From positions 15,956,374-16,020,373 of the forward strand of contig CM022944.1 in assembly GCA_012931725.1 (NCBI GenBank): 64,000 nucleotides of DNA, written 5' to 3'. The notes beneath the pieces were generated by a model, which did no database searches, was not told the DNA's origin, and saw nothing but the letters and a program-made list of their open reading frames with translations. Position 1 is the first letter of the stretch; every line of letters starts with the position of its first letter. Positions 43,186 through 55,267 of the stretch are shown one piece after another. A program made the position numbers and the translations under genes. This DNA is from Litsea cubeba. Taxonomy: Eukaryota; Streptophyta; Magnoliopsida; Laurales; Lauraceae.

Positions 43186-44700
43186 CAGACAGGCTGATAC
43201 AGGTCAGTAAGAGTGACTATACGGGTTGACATGAACAACTATTTAATCTTTTCAGCTGAATTTATATCAGACACGTCGTAATATGGCCAGTTTGTTTGAC
43301 AGGATCGAATTAAGGAATTCTAAGCAATGCCTTCATATCAAGGGGTTAAAATCAAATGAGTAAAGGTAAGAATCCATGAAGCATTATCAAATAGTCACCA
43401 TTTTCAATAGGAAATGATAAAAAAAAAAAAAAAATAGTGCTAAGAAAGTGAGCCATCAAAATCTCCAAGAGCCATCAAAATCTCCACTGTATTCCTTAAA
43501 CCAAAAAAAAAAAAAAACCATCTCCATTGTATATCTTTCACTCCTCACCACCTCAACTCCCCATCAATTCTTACCTAGCCAAGATTTGAACTCTAAATAT
43601 GCTACTTTTTCTCTGTGTGTGGACTATCTCATGGGACCGAGCCCCCTTGGCTTGGGTACCCAAAAAATAATTGGCTCCATCATTACCGCTCACTGCACTA
43701 TGAATTCACAAAAAAATAATTAAAATATAGGCATACTGGCCTTCATATGCATTGATTTTTCACTTGATGATACAAGGACTTATTCCAGTACTTGAACCTT
43801 CGTGACCAAGTCTACCAAAAACTCGGAAAATTGATGCAGTCCTGGTCAAGAGAAATGGGCTAAAATATAAATTGGATGGTCCAAATGGGTTCAGTTTAAA
43901 ATGTTAAAGTGCTAAATAGGGGGACAAAAGCAGAACTTAATGAACCCAATTGGATCAGCCTATCGGTCCATTCAGGCCCAAACAGCCCAAACTATCCAAA
44001 TTCTCAATAAAAAATAGTGTCAGCCGAGAGGGTTTCTTTCAACAGTAGGAAATTCCAAAAGAGAAAAGACTGCAAGTAGAGTACTTTTTGAACCTCACTA
44101 AGGACTTGTTTGTTTATGTAAATGCATTGAAATTGAATACATAAAAACTCACGGTGAAATGAGTTTTACAGCAGAATTATTAGAGTGGCAAAGAGTGAAG
44201 GATATAAGGAGAGGTTACGGATGAGACCTTCACTTTTGTATGTATTAAATTACTAGGGTGGTGGGTTGGTATTCGTTTTCCATCTTCCTTCGATTTAATG
44301 TCCATTATGGGGGGTTAATTTGATATTCATTTTTAGTAATTCATCTTTGGTTCTTCATTTTCAACCACTTAATTGGGCCCAAAACCATGAAAGAGACCAG
44401 ACGCCCTTTGTCACCCAATTAACCATCTGGTGTTTTATTGCAGGGGCGGCCCACTAAAAACCCTAAACTATGAGTTACTCGACTCAATATCCACCCATGA
44501 CCCAAGCCGCTCAGGCCAGTCAACTCAGTAGAACCATATGCTCCAAAACAGCCACCCCGCATCTAAGCAAACATCCAAAAAGAACAAAATAGAAAGCAAA
44601 ACCAATGTTGTTTTTGGGAAATCCTTCCAATGCCGACATCGAGATTAATGAAGTCAAACTAGAAATTTAATTAACATAAAAATTTCCTCTTCTCCATCTT
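43186..44700. other. intergenic, no gene seen
   Basis: AT-rich with several A tracts (near 43418 and 43503). No gene, transposon end or structured repeat was recognised. Confidence 0.5.
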
Positions 44701-44730
44701 CATTTTGGCTACTTGGGGTTGCATCCAAAC

Positions 44731-44908
44731 ATGTCTACAGCCAAAGGAAAGTTGATCGCAATCGATTTGAGTGCAGGCATCATTCGAAAGTGGAAGGAGA
44801 CTTATCAGTGGATTCCCATCTTTGGATCCCTTCTCGCATTTGCTACTGCATTTGTTACCGGTGCCAACAGCATTCCTGTTCCGTTGCAATCAACAGCACT
44901 GGAGACTT
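44731..44908 (+). pseudogene. possible first exon of a membrane transporter, disrupted
   Basis: From ATG 44731 about 59 codons read as a plausible protein start: a short polar segment, then YQWIPIFGSLLAFATAF, a likely membrane helix, then VTGANSIPVP. The GANS motif after a hydrophobic helix resembles the N-terminal repeat of PHO4-type phosphate permeases, but this is recognition by eye only. The putative CACTA left end follows directly, so the rest of the gene is displaced or absent. Confidence 0.35.
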
Positions 44909-45714
44909 ACTACTACAATTTAGTGTTTTTGCGACTCCAAAAAAGCGTCGCAAGAATATTTGCGACGGTTTCAAAGAGTTGCTAATTATGTATCAATTGC
45001 GACGATTTCAAAGACTTGCTAATTTTATATCAATTGCGACATATTATAAGCGTCGCAGATAATGATTTATTTGCAATGACAAAATTGTGTCACCAATAAT
45101 TTATATTTGCGACGATTCAAAAAAGTCGTTAATAAATCATTAAGGACGAAGCTCTTATAAAGTTGTAAATAATCTTTTTTTCCAACGCTTCTGTGGTGTC
45201 GTAAATAATCTTCATCTTGTTACATTTGATTATTTGCAACGCAATAAAAGAGCAGCAAATAATAATTTTTCAAAAAAAAATATTTTTTAATATTTTCAAA
45301 AAATATATATTTCTCCTGTTTTGATACCCAATCAATGCAAATATAATCTCATCATCCATTCACAATCATTCCATTCACAAATCTTTAATGTAAAGTCATC
45401 CTTAGGTAATCGCAATCATATATCTCTAAGTAGCAATTCAGGTATGAAAATAACACTCCATCGATGTAAAGACATAAACTAAATTAATTCATTGAATTTG
45501 AGTGCAATTAAACAGTTGTCCTCATCGCAAATTATTACTGAAGATATTGATAAAATTCTGTTAAACATAAATCTATATAATAGTTGGTCTCAATATAACA
45601 TAAAAACAATAACTGAAATGCGGTATTCGATATGTATCACGGAGAGACAACGAACAATTTCCATGATAAAATATAGCATCCTGAAATTGATCTGTGCCAT
45701 CCAAACCGATCTAA

Positions 45715-45860
45715 AAAATGTTGCTTGTTCTTATTTTCTCATCTCCCATTTCCATCTGAGCCTCCATTTGTTGCCTATGAGCCTCCATTTGATCTTCCAT
45801 CTGCTGCAACTGCTCAACCAACTCTTGAGCTTGTCTTTCAGCTGCAACATCAAAGACATT
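45715..45860 (-). pseudogene. CACTA-associated coiled-coil protein fragment
   Basis: Minus-strand translation gives AERQAQELVEQLQQMEDQ followed by repeats of MEA(H/Q). This Gln/Met/Glu-rich coiled coil is typical of the C-terminus of plant CACTA second-gene products (TNPA/Transposase_24-like). A possible splice acceptor precedes it at 45842. No intact upstream exons were identified. Confidence 0.55.
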
Positions 45861-48821
45861 CTACTCATCCATATAATACGAGAATAAAAAAACATTTAGA
45901 CTTGATGAACTCCAGATTTTGTAACCAAATATCATAGCAAACATATTATACCTTAGGGTCTTTTTTTCTCTTTCTCTGCATAGTGTCGTTTTCTCTTATG
46001 CTCCAAAGAATTAAATTATGTTTTTCTCCTTTTCTTTGCTCCTATGCATTCTGGATTTCTCATTTGATCCTGCTACTATAAAAACAAACTCAATTTCATA
46101 TATAGAAGCTTCCCTGTTTTCATCTTTAAGATCACTCTCACACACACACGCACACACACAAAGCAAGAAGTATAGTACACAAAAGTAACCATACTCAAAT
46201 TCCCCCAAATACTTATCCAAGCCCTTCAATGACTGAAGAAACAAATACACAAAATAGAATAGTGTCATAAACACAAACATTGGAATTTATCAAAAAAACA
46301 GATACACGAGGTGAAAATTAGTTTATTAGATCTTCACCATTCAATAATAAAAGTTAACAAAGAAACTAAAGTACTGAACTGAAATCAATAGAATTAATCA
46401 TATCGGGGTAGCAATAATAAAAACCCAATCACACACCCATGAAGTTAAATGTGAGAAAACAAAAACCCATTTCACGAAAATCACAAAGACTCTGATAAAG
46501 ATTGAAATGACATCAATAAAACCAATTCTACCCACACCTGTAAATGGAAAAACGCATGATAAAGAAAACTGAATTTGAGGGACAGAGTCATACCCACATT
46601 ATCTTTTCAAACAAGTGCCTTTTCACCATCTGCACCACAAGCATAGATATCAAGCATCATAGGCATGGATATTGAGCAAATAGTATTTTAGTATGTTTCT
46701 CAATTGAGTTTAAACCTTTTCAAGTTTCTTGACCTACTTTGAGCAAGATCAATGGCAAAACAAATAAGAAAGCAGACATAATATTAAAAAAATAAGTTTG
46801 CCCTTGACTAACTGATTCAAAAGACCACACAAAATTGGCAAGTAGAAGCATATCAACAGGATGGAGTGATCTCTTATGTACACCACCAAGATTGATAACC
46901 TACAGCAATAAGTCAATGACATATCATGGTTCAACAATATGCTATGAAAGAATGGAAATACAAGAAGATCATGAAAGAAAATATCCCAAAAGAAGCAAAC
47001 ATAAATTGATGAAGGAAGATTATTAGACATGTATACTTTCTCCACCCATCCAAACAGTCTCTCAACTATTGAGAGTATTACAAACTGATTGGGAAACGGT
47101 CTAGCCACTGAAACCTTCAAACCTGTTGGCAACATAGAATCCAACATATAGAATGCATGTTAGATATAGAATCCAACCTATCACTAACAAATTAGAAGGC
47201 CACAACAGGATCTTGATTCAAACAAAAACTAAGGGAACTGTCACTCCACTCATAGAGCACATGCCAAATGGAACCAGAGAATGAGAAGTTGAGACCGGAT
47301 CTTGTCTCTCTCTCTCTCTCTCTCTCACTATGGAATAAATACCACATCAATCTGACATAGCCATATTTAATTACAGAAAGAACCTGCCATAGTTTTCTCC
47401 CAAAAATGTTCTAAACCCAAACTAAATGTAGTCTTTAACAACTATGACAAATCAGTATAATATCTCTATGAGCAAAGGTAAAAACTGTCAGACGAAAAAT
47501 TAATTGGTGCTCTCACTATCAATCATCAGTCAAAAACCAATATCCACATCTCTAGTCTATGTGACATGAATTTTTTTACTTTGTTACATAAAAATTCATC
47601 TCTGTTCAACCTATTAGCTGAACACTCCCAATTCAACATCAGAACCCAATCCTGCTGACCCATATAGACAGACGAAGGCAAAGATGACGCTGATGATGAT
47701 AAAAACCTAATACAATCTTAACCATACTAAGTTTGCCTAATCCTATTGTATGTGTTGAATCAAGCATTGATCGCTTCAATCATATTAGGCATGAGCTGGA
47801 TTTATGTGGATCCAACCAAAAACCAGCCCCTTGCTACCACTAAAAGGTTTTGAGCTCTCATTATCCCCCTCCCAGTAGGAATTAACTAACTTCAAGAAGT
47901 TAAAAAAATGATAGATTTGAAGCTTTGTGAAGAAATTCAGAGAGCCTTGAGAAGTCATTTAGAAATAAACCAACTTGTGAATTTCTCAATGTTTCCCCTG
48001 AAAAAGTGATAGGAGAAAAATTGTGATCCAGGAAGGTCCAATTAGGAAAACACTAAACAACCCTGTTATGGTAAATGCAACAGAAGCTCATCTGGCCTCA
48101 CTCTAAAGTCAAGGTCAATTTAGAGTCAGCCTCCAATGTAAGGAGGCAATAAAAATGATTGCAGGAATAGTTACTGCCTCAGTCATTGCATTTTCATATG
48201 TCATCACTAACAAAAACATCAACTTATAGAGAAGAGATTAGATGAAGTAGGAGACTTAAATCTAATCCAAGTGCTAATTCAAACCTATTCAAATCAAAAT
48301 TCATACTTATTTAATTCTAATTTAAGCTTAATAATATCTTAGCACAACTAATATCTACTTGCAATCTCATCGTCCTTTCACCAAAGGATCATGCGATCGG
48401 GTCACATTAAATACAAATCCTGATCTCAGATGATATCTGCCCTAGTGAATTCGCCGAAGCTGGTGGCCCACTATCAGATCTAGCATGATATATTCCAAAA
48501 GCATATGATTAGGATCACGCTTCGATGAATATATGAACGAGAGATTAAAAAAAAGAATTATGATTATCGTACAAGTGAAAAGAGGTAGGACCATAACCTG
48601 CTACATTTTCATAGATCTAACTGTACACATTTTCATTAACACAAACATCAATTCATAGAGTAAAGTAGGAAACTAAATCTAATGCAAAATAGAGTAGCAG
48701 CCGAAATAAACTAATTAAGTCATTTGAAAAAGATGGCTTAGTGATCTTCAGATAGAGGAAAAGAGCATCCCGTGGATCTTACTCAAGATCAGAACTTGCT
48801 TTTACTGTTTGGTTTTTTATA
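45861..48821. other. CACTA interior, no intact gene
   Basis: AT-rich sequence with a CA-rich stretch near 46140-46158 and a CT microsatellite at about 47305-47329. Small open frames (for example 46749-47147) have no recognisable domain. Confidence 0.45.
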
Positions 48822-48826
48822 GAACT
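48822..48826. repeat. 5-bp target duplication, left (Tat element)
   Basis: GAACT, identical to 62039-62043. Confidence 0.93.
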
Positions 48827-49771
48827 TGTAGGTGCAGAAAATAATGACCTACAATAAGGTGGTGCCTTACAGGACTCTTATCCGAGAAGATGGTGCTGAC
48901 TGGGAGTGACTGGATGCCGTCCGAAAGCCTGAAAGGGAAGAACACACGGTCAGAGGACCCTGGCCTAGGCGGCGCAAGGCTCTCCGATGCCAAAGTCAAT
49001 GTGGGAACTGGAACAATGGAAGGAGAGGGAGAAGAGAGACAGAGTAACGGCTCTGTGTATGAAAAATGGTGTACCTTTGATGGTGGTTTGATCCTCTATT
49101 TATAGGGTTTGGAACGTATCTTTGGGAGATATTGTGGTGTGGGTCCCGTGATTCGACAGGGAAGTCACGATCAGCCCATATTGCATTAATTGCGGTCCAA
49201 TCCAGCCCACTATGCATTAAAGGCGCGTCGGGTCAGCCCACATCGCATTTAATGCACGTCTTGTTAGGCCAGATCATGTTGGACGCCCTTGGCGGTAGGG
49301 GTACCATCGGATCTGCCCTTGGGCCTTGCCCTGATGTGGCCTTAGCCGCTGGATGCCGCCCTGTCAAGGATCTGACGAAGATTGTGGGCGGCTGGATGTC
49401 ACGTCTGTCCCATTAGCTCGTGCCCCTATCCCTCCACGTGCCTGATGACGTGGGGGATGAGGGGCGCAAGTGAAGGTTCTCTCTTGCTTCGGCTTCTGTC
49501 CCGGCTTCTTCAGCCGAGGTGGAGTTTTCTGCCGAGATGGCACCCGGGGTGGCTCAGCCGAGGTGGAGCTCCCCGCCGAGATGGCACCCAGGGTGGACCA
49601 GTTCGGCGCTAGTGGCCCGGAGATGCTTGAGTCCGGCCGAGGCCTCTGTCTTGGTAGCCTGGGTGAGATTGGTGCCACGTGGATGGCACGCGGACGGCAC
49701 GTGAGAATGCTTAGCCTCATCTGATGGCTGTGATTAGCTTAATCCTGTGGTTCTGGAAATCTCCCCACACA
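48827..49771 (-). repeat. 3' LTR of the Tat element
   Basis: 945 bp. Compared with 61103-62038 it shows about 10-11 substitutions and three small indels by eye, including 8 extra bp (GTGAGAAT-like) near 49700. A minus-strand TATAAATAGAGGATC lies near 49090-49108. Confidence 0.95.
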
Positions 49772-49790
49772 ATTGCCCCCTAGCTTTTGA
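49772..49790 (-). other. polypurine tract of the Tat element
   Basis: Minus-strand AAAGCTAGGGGGCAAT directly abuts the 3' LTR, as needed for plus-strand DNA priming. Confidence 0.75.
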
Positions 49791-50064
49791 CCTCTGAAGT
49801 GTGCTAGCCTTTAGGGGTTGAAAGCTAGAAGAATCCGTCTGGGGATGTGGTGATCATTACCTGGTGTCGCTTCAACTCTTTATGCCCGGTGTCGCTTCAA
49901 CTCTTTAAAGCAATAAATGCCTTGCCCTGTCTGTCTTGGGAACCGAGGTGACGGCTACACGCGTAGCTTCTGCGCCGATTGTGTCGTCTCAATGATGGGA
50001 CTGGCACGGGCTTTGAAGTGTCTCTTCGAATTCGGAGGCGGTACCCAAATGAGGGTTCCCCTTC

Positions 50065-50072
50065 TACAAATA
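50065..50072 (+). promoter_or_regulatory. TATA-like box for the antisense gene
   Basis: TACAAATA in CTTCTACAAATAGGGCC, followed about 30 bp later by a CT-rich stretch suited to transcription start, then a likely leader exon with a GTAAGT donor at 50212. It is on the strand opposite gag-pol. Confidence 0.55.
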
Positions 50073-50310
50073 GGGCCGTCCCCTTCCTTTTCTTGCTTCC
50101 GACTCCTTTCGCCTTCGCCTCTGGTTTCGATTTCTGCTCTGGTGCCTGAGATCTGCTCGAGGAAGACGACCGTAGAACGCGCCCGGATCTGCTTTCGATC
50201 TGCCTGTCCCTGTAAGTCGCTTTGTCCTTCTCCCTGGTTCTTCTTGGGGTTTTTCGGTTTCTAGGATTTTTCGGTTTCTAGGGTTTTTCTTCGTCGTCAC
50301 CTCCTTTCAG

Positions 50311-52853
50311 ACATGGGCACCCTAGATTCAGGGTAGATCCTGATGAGGGCTTGGCCGAGTTTAGAGCTGCCTTCAGTATTCCGGAGGGGGTCCTCCTGAA
50401 ACCGGCGGACCTTGCCGACGCTGCCCTGTATCGCTGCTACGGCGGCTGGATGCCGTTCCCTCTGATCTCCGTGATCGAGGGTGGGGTCAGGTTTCCACTG
50501 CACCCCTTGCTTAGGGCTTGCCTTAGCCTTTGGTCCCTCGCCCCGGGCCAGCTGATGCCCAATGGCTACAAGGTCATCATGGGCACAGCGAGGCTGAACG
50601 AGATCTTGGGGACCAATCTAGGCCCTCACGACATCGAGGACACATATGATATCTGCAAGGCTGGGGAGGGAAGGTATTATCTCCGTGTGAAGCCGCAACG
50701 AAGGGGCTTTGTCCTAGCCTTGGAGGACTCAAGTAAGAATGCTGAGGAGGATTTCTTCTGTGTCTCGGGGGATTGGGAGTTCGGCCCAGGCGAAAACAGG
50801 AGGCTTTCGGTCCCACGTCGCCCTGGGGAAGTCCCAAGTAATCATCACTGCTTTTCTCCTTTTTGCTTTGCTTACCTCATTGATGCCGAACTGATACTCT
50901 TTTTCGCCTGTTGAGCAGAGGCGGGTGCAAGGCGACGCCGAGCTGTTAGCGAAGGTTGGAGGAGGAATACCGACGACATCAACAAGGTGGAACGGTACAA
51001 GGGGCACGAAACCAGGTCAGCTTGGAAGTTGCTCGGGTACACGCCGAGGTATCGCGGCCACTACCACAGGACTGGAGTACCTGAGGTGGACGAGACACAC
51101 CCTGACCGTCCAACCGTATCAGTTGCGGTGTTTAGCGGGGTCCCCTTGACCGATCCCGTTGCCGACCGAACTGCGTCTGGAGCCGAGGCGTCCACTTCCG
51201 ATCCGGAGCTGCCGGACTTGTCGCAGATAGTGGAAGCTTATCTCTCTGATCGAGAGGACATGGAGGGAAGCTCGAGGGAGCTCGCTGTCAAGGACCTGGC
51301 TGCCAAGTTTAGGCAGAGGTCGTCGTCCTCTGGGGCCCCATCGCCTGCCGGTACTCGTGCTGCTTCGGGTCCGGTGGGCGCTGGTGCTCTCTCTGCTCCT
51401 GTCCCCGTTCCGAGCGGTGGAGCTCGGCGACGCTCGCCGGAGCGCTCGAAGGAGGGGTCCCCGCCCAGGAAGAAGTCCAAAGCGGGGGAGAAGAGTTCGA
51501 AGGCTGATCTGCAACCGAAGGGTAAGAGTCCTGCACATGCCCTGGAGCTAGAGCTCCAGCCGAAAAGGGGGGCGAGAAGAGCGCGCCGAAAGAAAAGAGT
51601 GCGCCGGCCGAGAAGAGTGCGGCAGTCAGCAGGTCGACTGTCGGGCCAACGCGCGAGCCTCTGATCTCGGCGGGGCAAGGGTCCGGATCGGCCTCCGGGC
51701 CCCGAACTGCCCCAGCACCATGGAAGCCGAGAATGGAGACACAGCCCGGCAAACTCCTGAACGTTGAAGACCGACTGCTGGGAAATGCCGAGGTGATCGG
51801 GGCCCTTGCCAGGGCCTGTGCTCTGCCACGGGATATGGAGGAGCACGAGAAATATGATGACGAGAGCCTGATGTTGACGGCGATCCAGGCTGACATCCTG
51901 GTAAGTGTTTTTTGTGTATTCTTTCGAGTGGCCTAGTTTGGCTGTTCCTGTTTTGACCCTCCTCTTTTCACTTGCAGAACGTGCAGAGGCTCCTAGCCAT
52001 CCTAGGAAGGAGGGATAGAAACGCTGCGAGGGTGACCCGCCTGGAGTCCGAGCGGGAGAGGCTGAAGAAGGAGCTGGACGAGCAGCGGAAGGGGATGGAA
52101 GAGCTCAAGCTGGCCAGTGCTGGAGAATCCGCTCGGTTGGCATCGGCTCTGACTGAGGTCGCCGAACTCTCGTCCCGGGCCAACCATATGAAAGGCGAGC
52201 TTTGGACGAAGAACAAGAGGGTCTCCGAGTTGGAGTCGGAGCTGGCCAGGCTGAAGTCTGAGTCGACGGCTGAGGTAGCGAGGCTGCGAGGGGAGGTCTT
52301 GGCTGGTCGCGCTGAGAGGGAGAAGCTGGTGAAGGCGAACGGCGACCTGGAGAAGGAGAAGGCCTCTCTTCAGTCCGACGTGCAATCCGCCTTCCAGAGC
52401 GGGGCGGACCGCGCCACCGAGCTGTACGAGAAACAGGTGGAGGAGATCACGTCCATCCTGTTCGAGGAAGGATGCCTGGCCGCACTGAGACATGCGGGGG
52501 TCCCTGAAGACCACCCTGTCTATCAGGACCTGCCGAAGTACTCGGACCTGGATCCCGAGCCGAGCTCCGCACCTGCAACTGATAGTGCCCCGGTCGAAGC
52601 TCCTGCAGCTGAAAGCGCCCCGGTCGAAGCTCCTGCTGCTGACGACGCTCCAGCTGCCCCGGTCTCGAGCGATGCCCCAGTCGCCAGTGAGGCTTTGGCC
52701 GCGCCTCAGGGTGAGACCTCTTCTGCTCCTGCTGAGGTACCAGTCGAAGCCTCCTCCGCCAGCGACGCTCCGAGCAGGGTCATGATTTCGGCCGAGTCCA
52801 CTGGTCCATCAGATGTGGTGATCGACCTAGTGGAGTCGCCGAAACCATAGTGG
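50311..52853 (+). pseudogene. antisense additional ORF (Transposase_28-like plus coiled coil)
   Basis: Opposite to gag-pol. Coding blocks 50311-50837, 50919-51900 and 51978-52853 join through GT-AG introns that keep the frame. The first block has FPLHPLLRACLSLWSLAPGQ and LMPNGYKVIMGTARLNEIL, typical of the 'putative gypsy type transposon' domain (PF04195). The middle is Lys/Ser/Glu-rich and low complexity. The third block is a strong coiled coil (52000-52450) followed by an Ala/Pro/Glu-rich acidic tail. Two problems: a one-base frame change in the G6 run at 51567-51572, and a possible one-base loss near 50331, where an ATG at 50313 reads seven codons to TAG. An upstream intron (50212-50310) is plausible. 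Antisense extra ORFs are known in Tat elements; their function is unknown. Confidence 0.8.
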
Positions 52854-52944
52854 CCGGGCTCCTTTACATTTCTGTCTTCTTGCCTGTAGTTCTTTTGCGT
52901 CTCAGCCTTGTAAACACTTTTTGCAATCAATGAAAGACGGGCTC

Positions 52945-53110
52945 TTTTACTAGTGAATTTTCTTTTTGCATTTGTCTTTCTTTCATTTCTGGATGTGCAT
53001 TGAATGGTATTGAAATTCCTTTACTGTGTGAATTTTCTTTTTGCATTTGTCTTTTTTTCATTTCTGGATGTGCATTGAATGGTATTGAAATGCCTTTACT
53101 GTGTGGCGTG
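52945..53110. repeat. 75-bp tandem duplication
   Basis: Two copies of a unit with TGAATTTTCTTTTTGCATTT and GGATGTGCATTGAATGGTAT, plus the start of a third, just after the antisense gene stop. Confidence 0.88.
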
Positions 53111-53339
53111 GCCCTTGAGGTAGAAAGAGTCAAACGGTCCTCATAGCTGTCAATGCCTATTCTCCGTATTCTGGAGACCATAAATAGCAATAAACATGGT
53201 GGCGCAGCTGTCGAGGGGATCGGACGGATGTCTCCATGTGGCGCCACAGGGATTGCTGGTCAACAGCCGTGCATCCCCAGTAACGCGTGGGAGACTTCGC
53301 CCTCATAACTTCTTTCGGAGACCGAGCCTTCCTTCTTCC

Positions 53340-53347
53340 TATAAATA
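53340..53347 (+). promoter_or_regulatory. second antisense TATA box in the Tat element
   Basis: TATAAATA in CTTCCTATAAATAGGGATGG, a consensus plant core promoter context, on the plus strand. An AATAAA lies about 530 bp downstream. Confidence 0.6.
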
Positions 53348-53369
53348 GGGATGGCAAGCTTGCCATGGG

Positions 53370-53900
53370 AGAAGGAAAGAACATAGTTATAGGAACCATG
53401 TCCGGGAGGCGTCTGAAATTATTTGATCCGGGGGGAACCCTGCGCCGTTGGACGGCTATCCCCGAGGGGGGGAGGCTGTCGTAGCCCGCGCGCTCTCTGA
53501 AGGAACTCCCCGTGGCCCGCGCGCTCTCTGAACGCGGGTTCGCGGCCATCCGTCCCTGGCCAGACAGAGTGAGGATGCGCTGCAACGCAGTGCTGCAACG
53601 TAACCGGGGGACGGTGGCGCCTTCTCGTCCGACACGGTCCTGTGCGCCCGTCGTACGGAAGGCGGGAACCGGAGGGGCTCTGTGATCGCTTTGGTCTGAC
53701 CAGCCAAAGTGTATTATAGAGCTCTGTGAAATTATGTATCGCTCAGAGCCTCCAAGCGACGATCCGGCGTCTTCGATCCAGAGACTCCCAGCTACTTTAC
53801 TTTCTGCTTCTTTTTCTGTTTTCAGAGGACTGCGATCCTCCTTTCTGTACTTTTCTTTCTGTAGCTCTTGTAATAAAGCAGTTTACAATGAATAAAAAGG
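53370..53900 (+). ncRNA. possible antisense non-coding transcript
   Basis: Between the TATA box at 53340 and poly(A) signals AATAAA at 53872-53877 and 53891-53896 there is no long plus-strand reading frame; the longest is about 65 codons. The layout looks like a short RNA polymerase II unit without a protein. Existence of the RNA is inference. Confidence 0.35.
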
Positions 53901-53941
53901 AGGAATTCTATGATTACCCAAACAGTGTCCAATGCCTCTTG

Positions 53942-54086
53942 AGTTCTCTTTCTCTTTCTTTGCACTGTTCTGGAATGCTTGCATTTTTGTGTTTGAGTGC
54001 TGGCGCAGTTCTCTTTCTCTTTCTTTGCACTGTTCTGGAATGCTTGCATTTTTGTGTTTGAGTGCTGGCGCAGTTCTCTTTCTCTG
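53942..54086. repeat. 65-bp tandem repeat
   Basis: A unit starting AGTTCTCTTTCTCT and containing GCACTGTTCTGGAATGCTTG occurs at 53942 and 54007, with a partial third copy at 54072. Confidence 0.9.
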
Positions 54087-54235
54087 GAAAGCTGCCCTTG
54101 GCCGGAATGGCTGGCTTTGGCCGAGACGAGCTGCCTTGTGCCGAAGTGGAGTCATCATTCCACTGGTCTCGGCCGTGGAAGCGTGAGCTCGGCAATGATC
54201 TTTGAGGGGTGTAAAAACCCTGATCTTAGGAATCC

Positions 54236-55190
54236 GGCCGAGTGTCCGAACTCGAGGCCTTCTCCATGGCCCAAGGCCAGGAGCTTTAGGAAACGACCGA
54301 GTGTGGACTCGAGGCCTTTTCCAGGGCGGTGGGCCCATCCCGGCTGAGTGTCTGAACTCGAAGCCTTCTCCATGGCCCAAGGCCAGGAGCTTTAGGAAAC
54401 GACCGAGTGTGGACTCGAGGCCTTTTCCAGGGCGGTGGGCCCATCCCGGCTGAGTGTCTGAACTCGAAGCCTTCTCCATGGCCCAAGGCCAGGAGCTTTA
54501 GGAAACGACCGAGTGTGGACTCGAGGCCTTTTCCAGGGCGGTGGGCCCATCCCGGCTGAGTGTCTGAACTCGAAGCCTTCTCCATGGCCCAAGGCCAGGA
54601 GCTTTAGGAAACGACCGAGTGTGGACTCGAGGCCTTTTCCAGGGCGGTGGGCCCATCCCGGCTGAGTGTCTGAACTCGAAGCCTTCTCCATGGCCCAAGG
54701 CCAGGAGCTTTAGGAAACGACCGAGTGTGGACTCGAGGCCTTTTCCAGGGCGGTGGGCCCATCCCGGCTGAGTGTCTGAACTCGAAGCCTTCTCCATGGC
54801 CCAAGACCAGGAGCTTTAGGAAACGACCGAGTGTGGACTCGAGGCCTTTTCCAGGGCGGTGGGCCCATCCCGGCTGAGTGTCTGTACTCGAAGCCTTCTC
54901 CATGGCCCAAGGCCAGGAGCTTTAGGAAACGACCGAGTGTGGACTCGAGGCCTTTTCCAGGGCGGTGGGCCCATCCCGGCTGAGTGTCTGAACTCGAAGC
55001 CTTCTCCATGGCCCAAGACCAGGAGCTTTAGGAAACGACCGAGTGTGGACTCGAGGCCTTTTCCAGGGCGGTGGGCCCATCCCGGCTGAGTGTCTGAACT
55101 CGAAGCCTTCTCCATGGCCCAAGACCAGGAGCTTTAGGAAACGACCGAGTGTGGACTCGAGGCCTTTTCCAGGGCGGTGGGCCCATGCTG
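54236..55190. repeat. 106-bp satellite-like array, 9 copies
   Basis: Units start GAGTGTCTGAACTCGAAGCC at exact 106-bp steps (54342, 54448, ... 55084); the first copy (54236) is diverged and the last is cut at GGGCCCATG. Internal copies are almost identical. Each unit is itself a diverged dimer: GAGTGTCTGAACTCGAAGCC and GAGTGTGGACTCGAGGCC head two similar halves. Confidence 0.96.
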
Positions 55191-55267
55191 TCGGAATCAG
55201 TCAGAGAGACGACAAGTCGATGACAGAGTGAAAGCTGCTTTTATTAATTTTGAGACCCGATACATCT

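Noticed and set aside
54286..55122. Repeated 99-codon minus-strand open frames stepping by 106 bp
   Set aside because: They are a by-product of the 106-bp array; the same frame repeats because two units (212 bp) happen to lack stops. No start context or domain.
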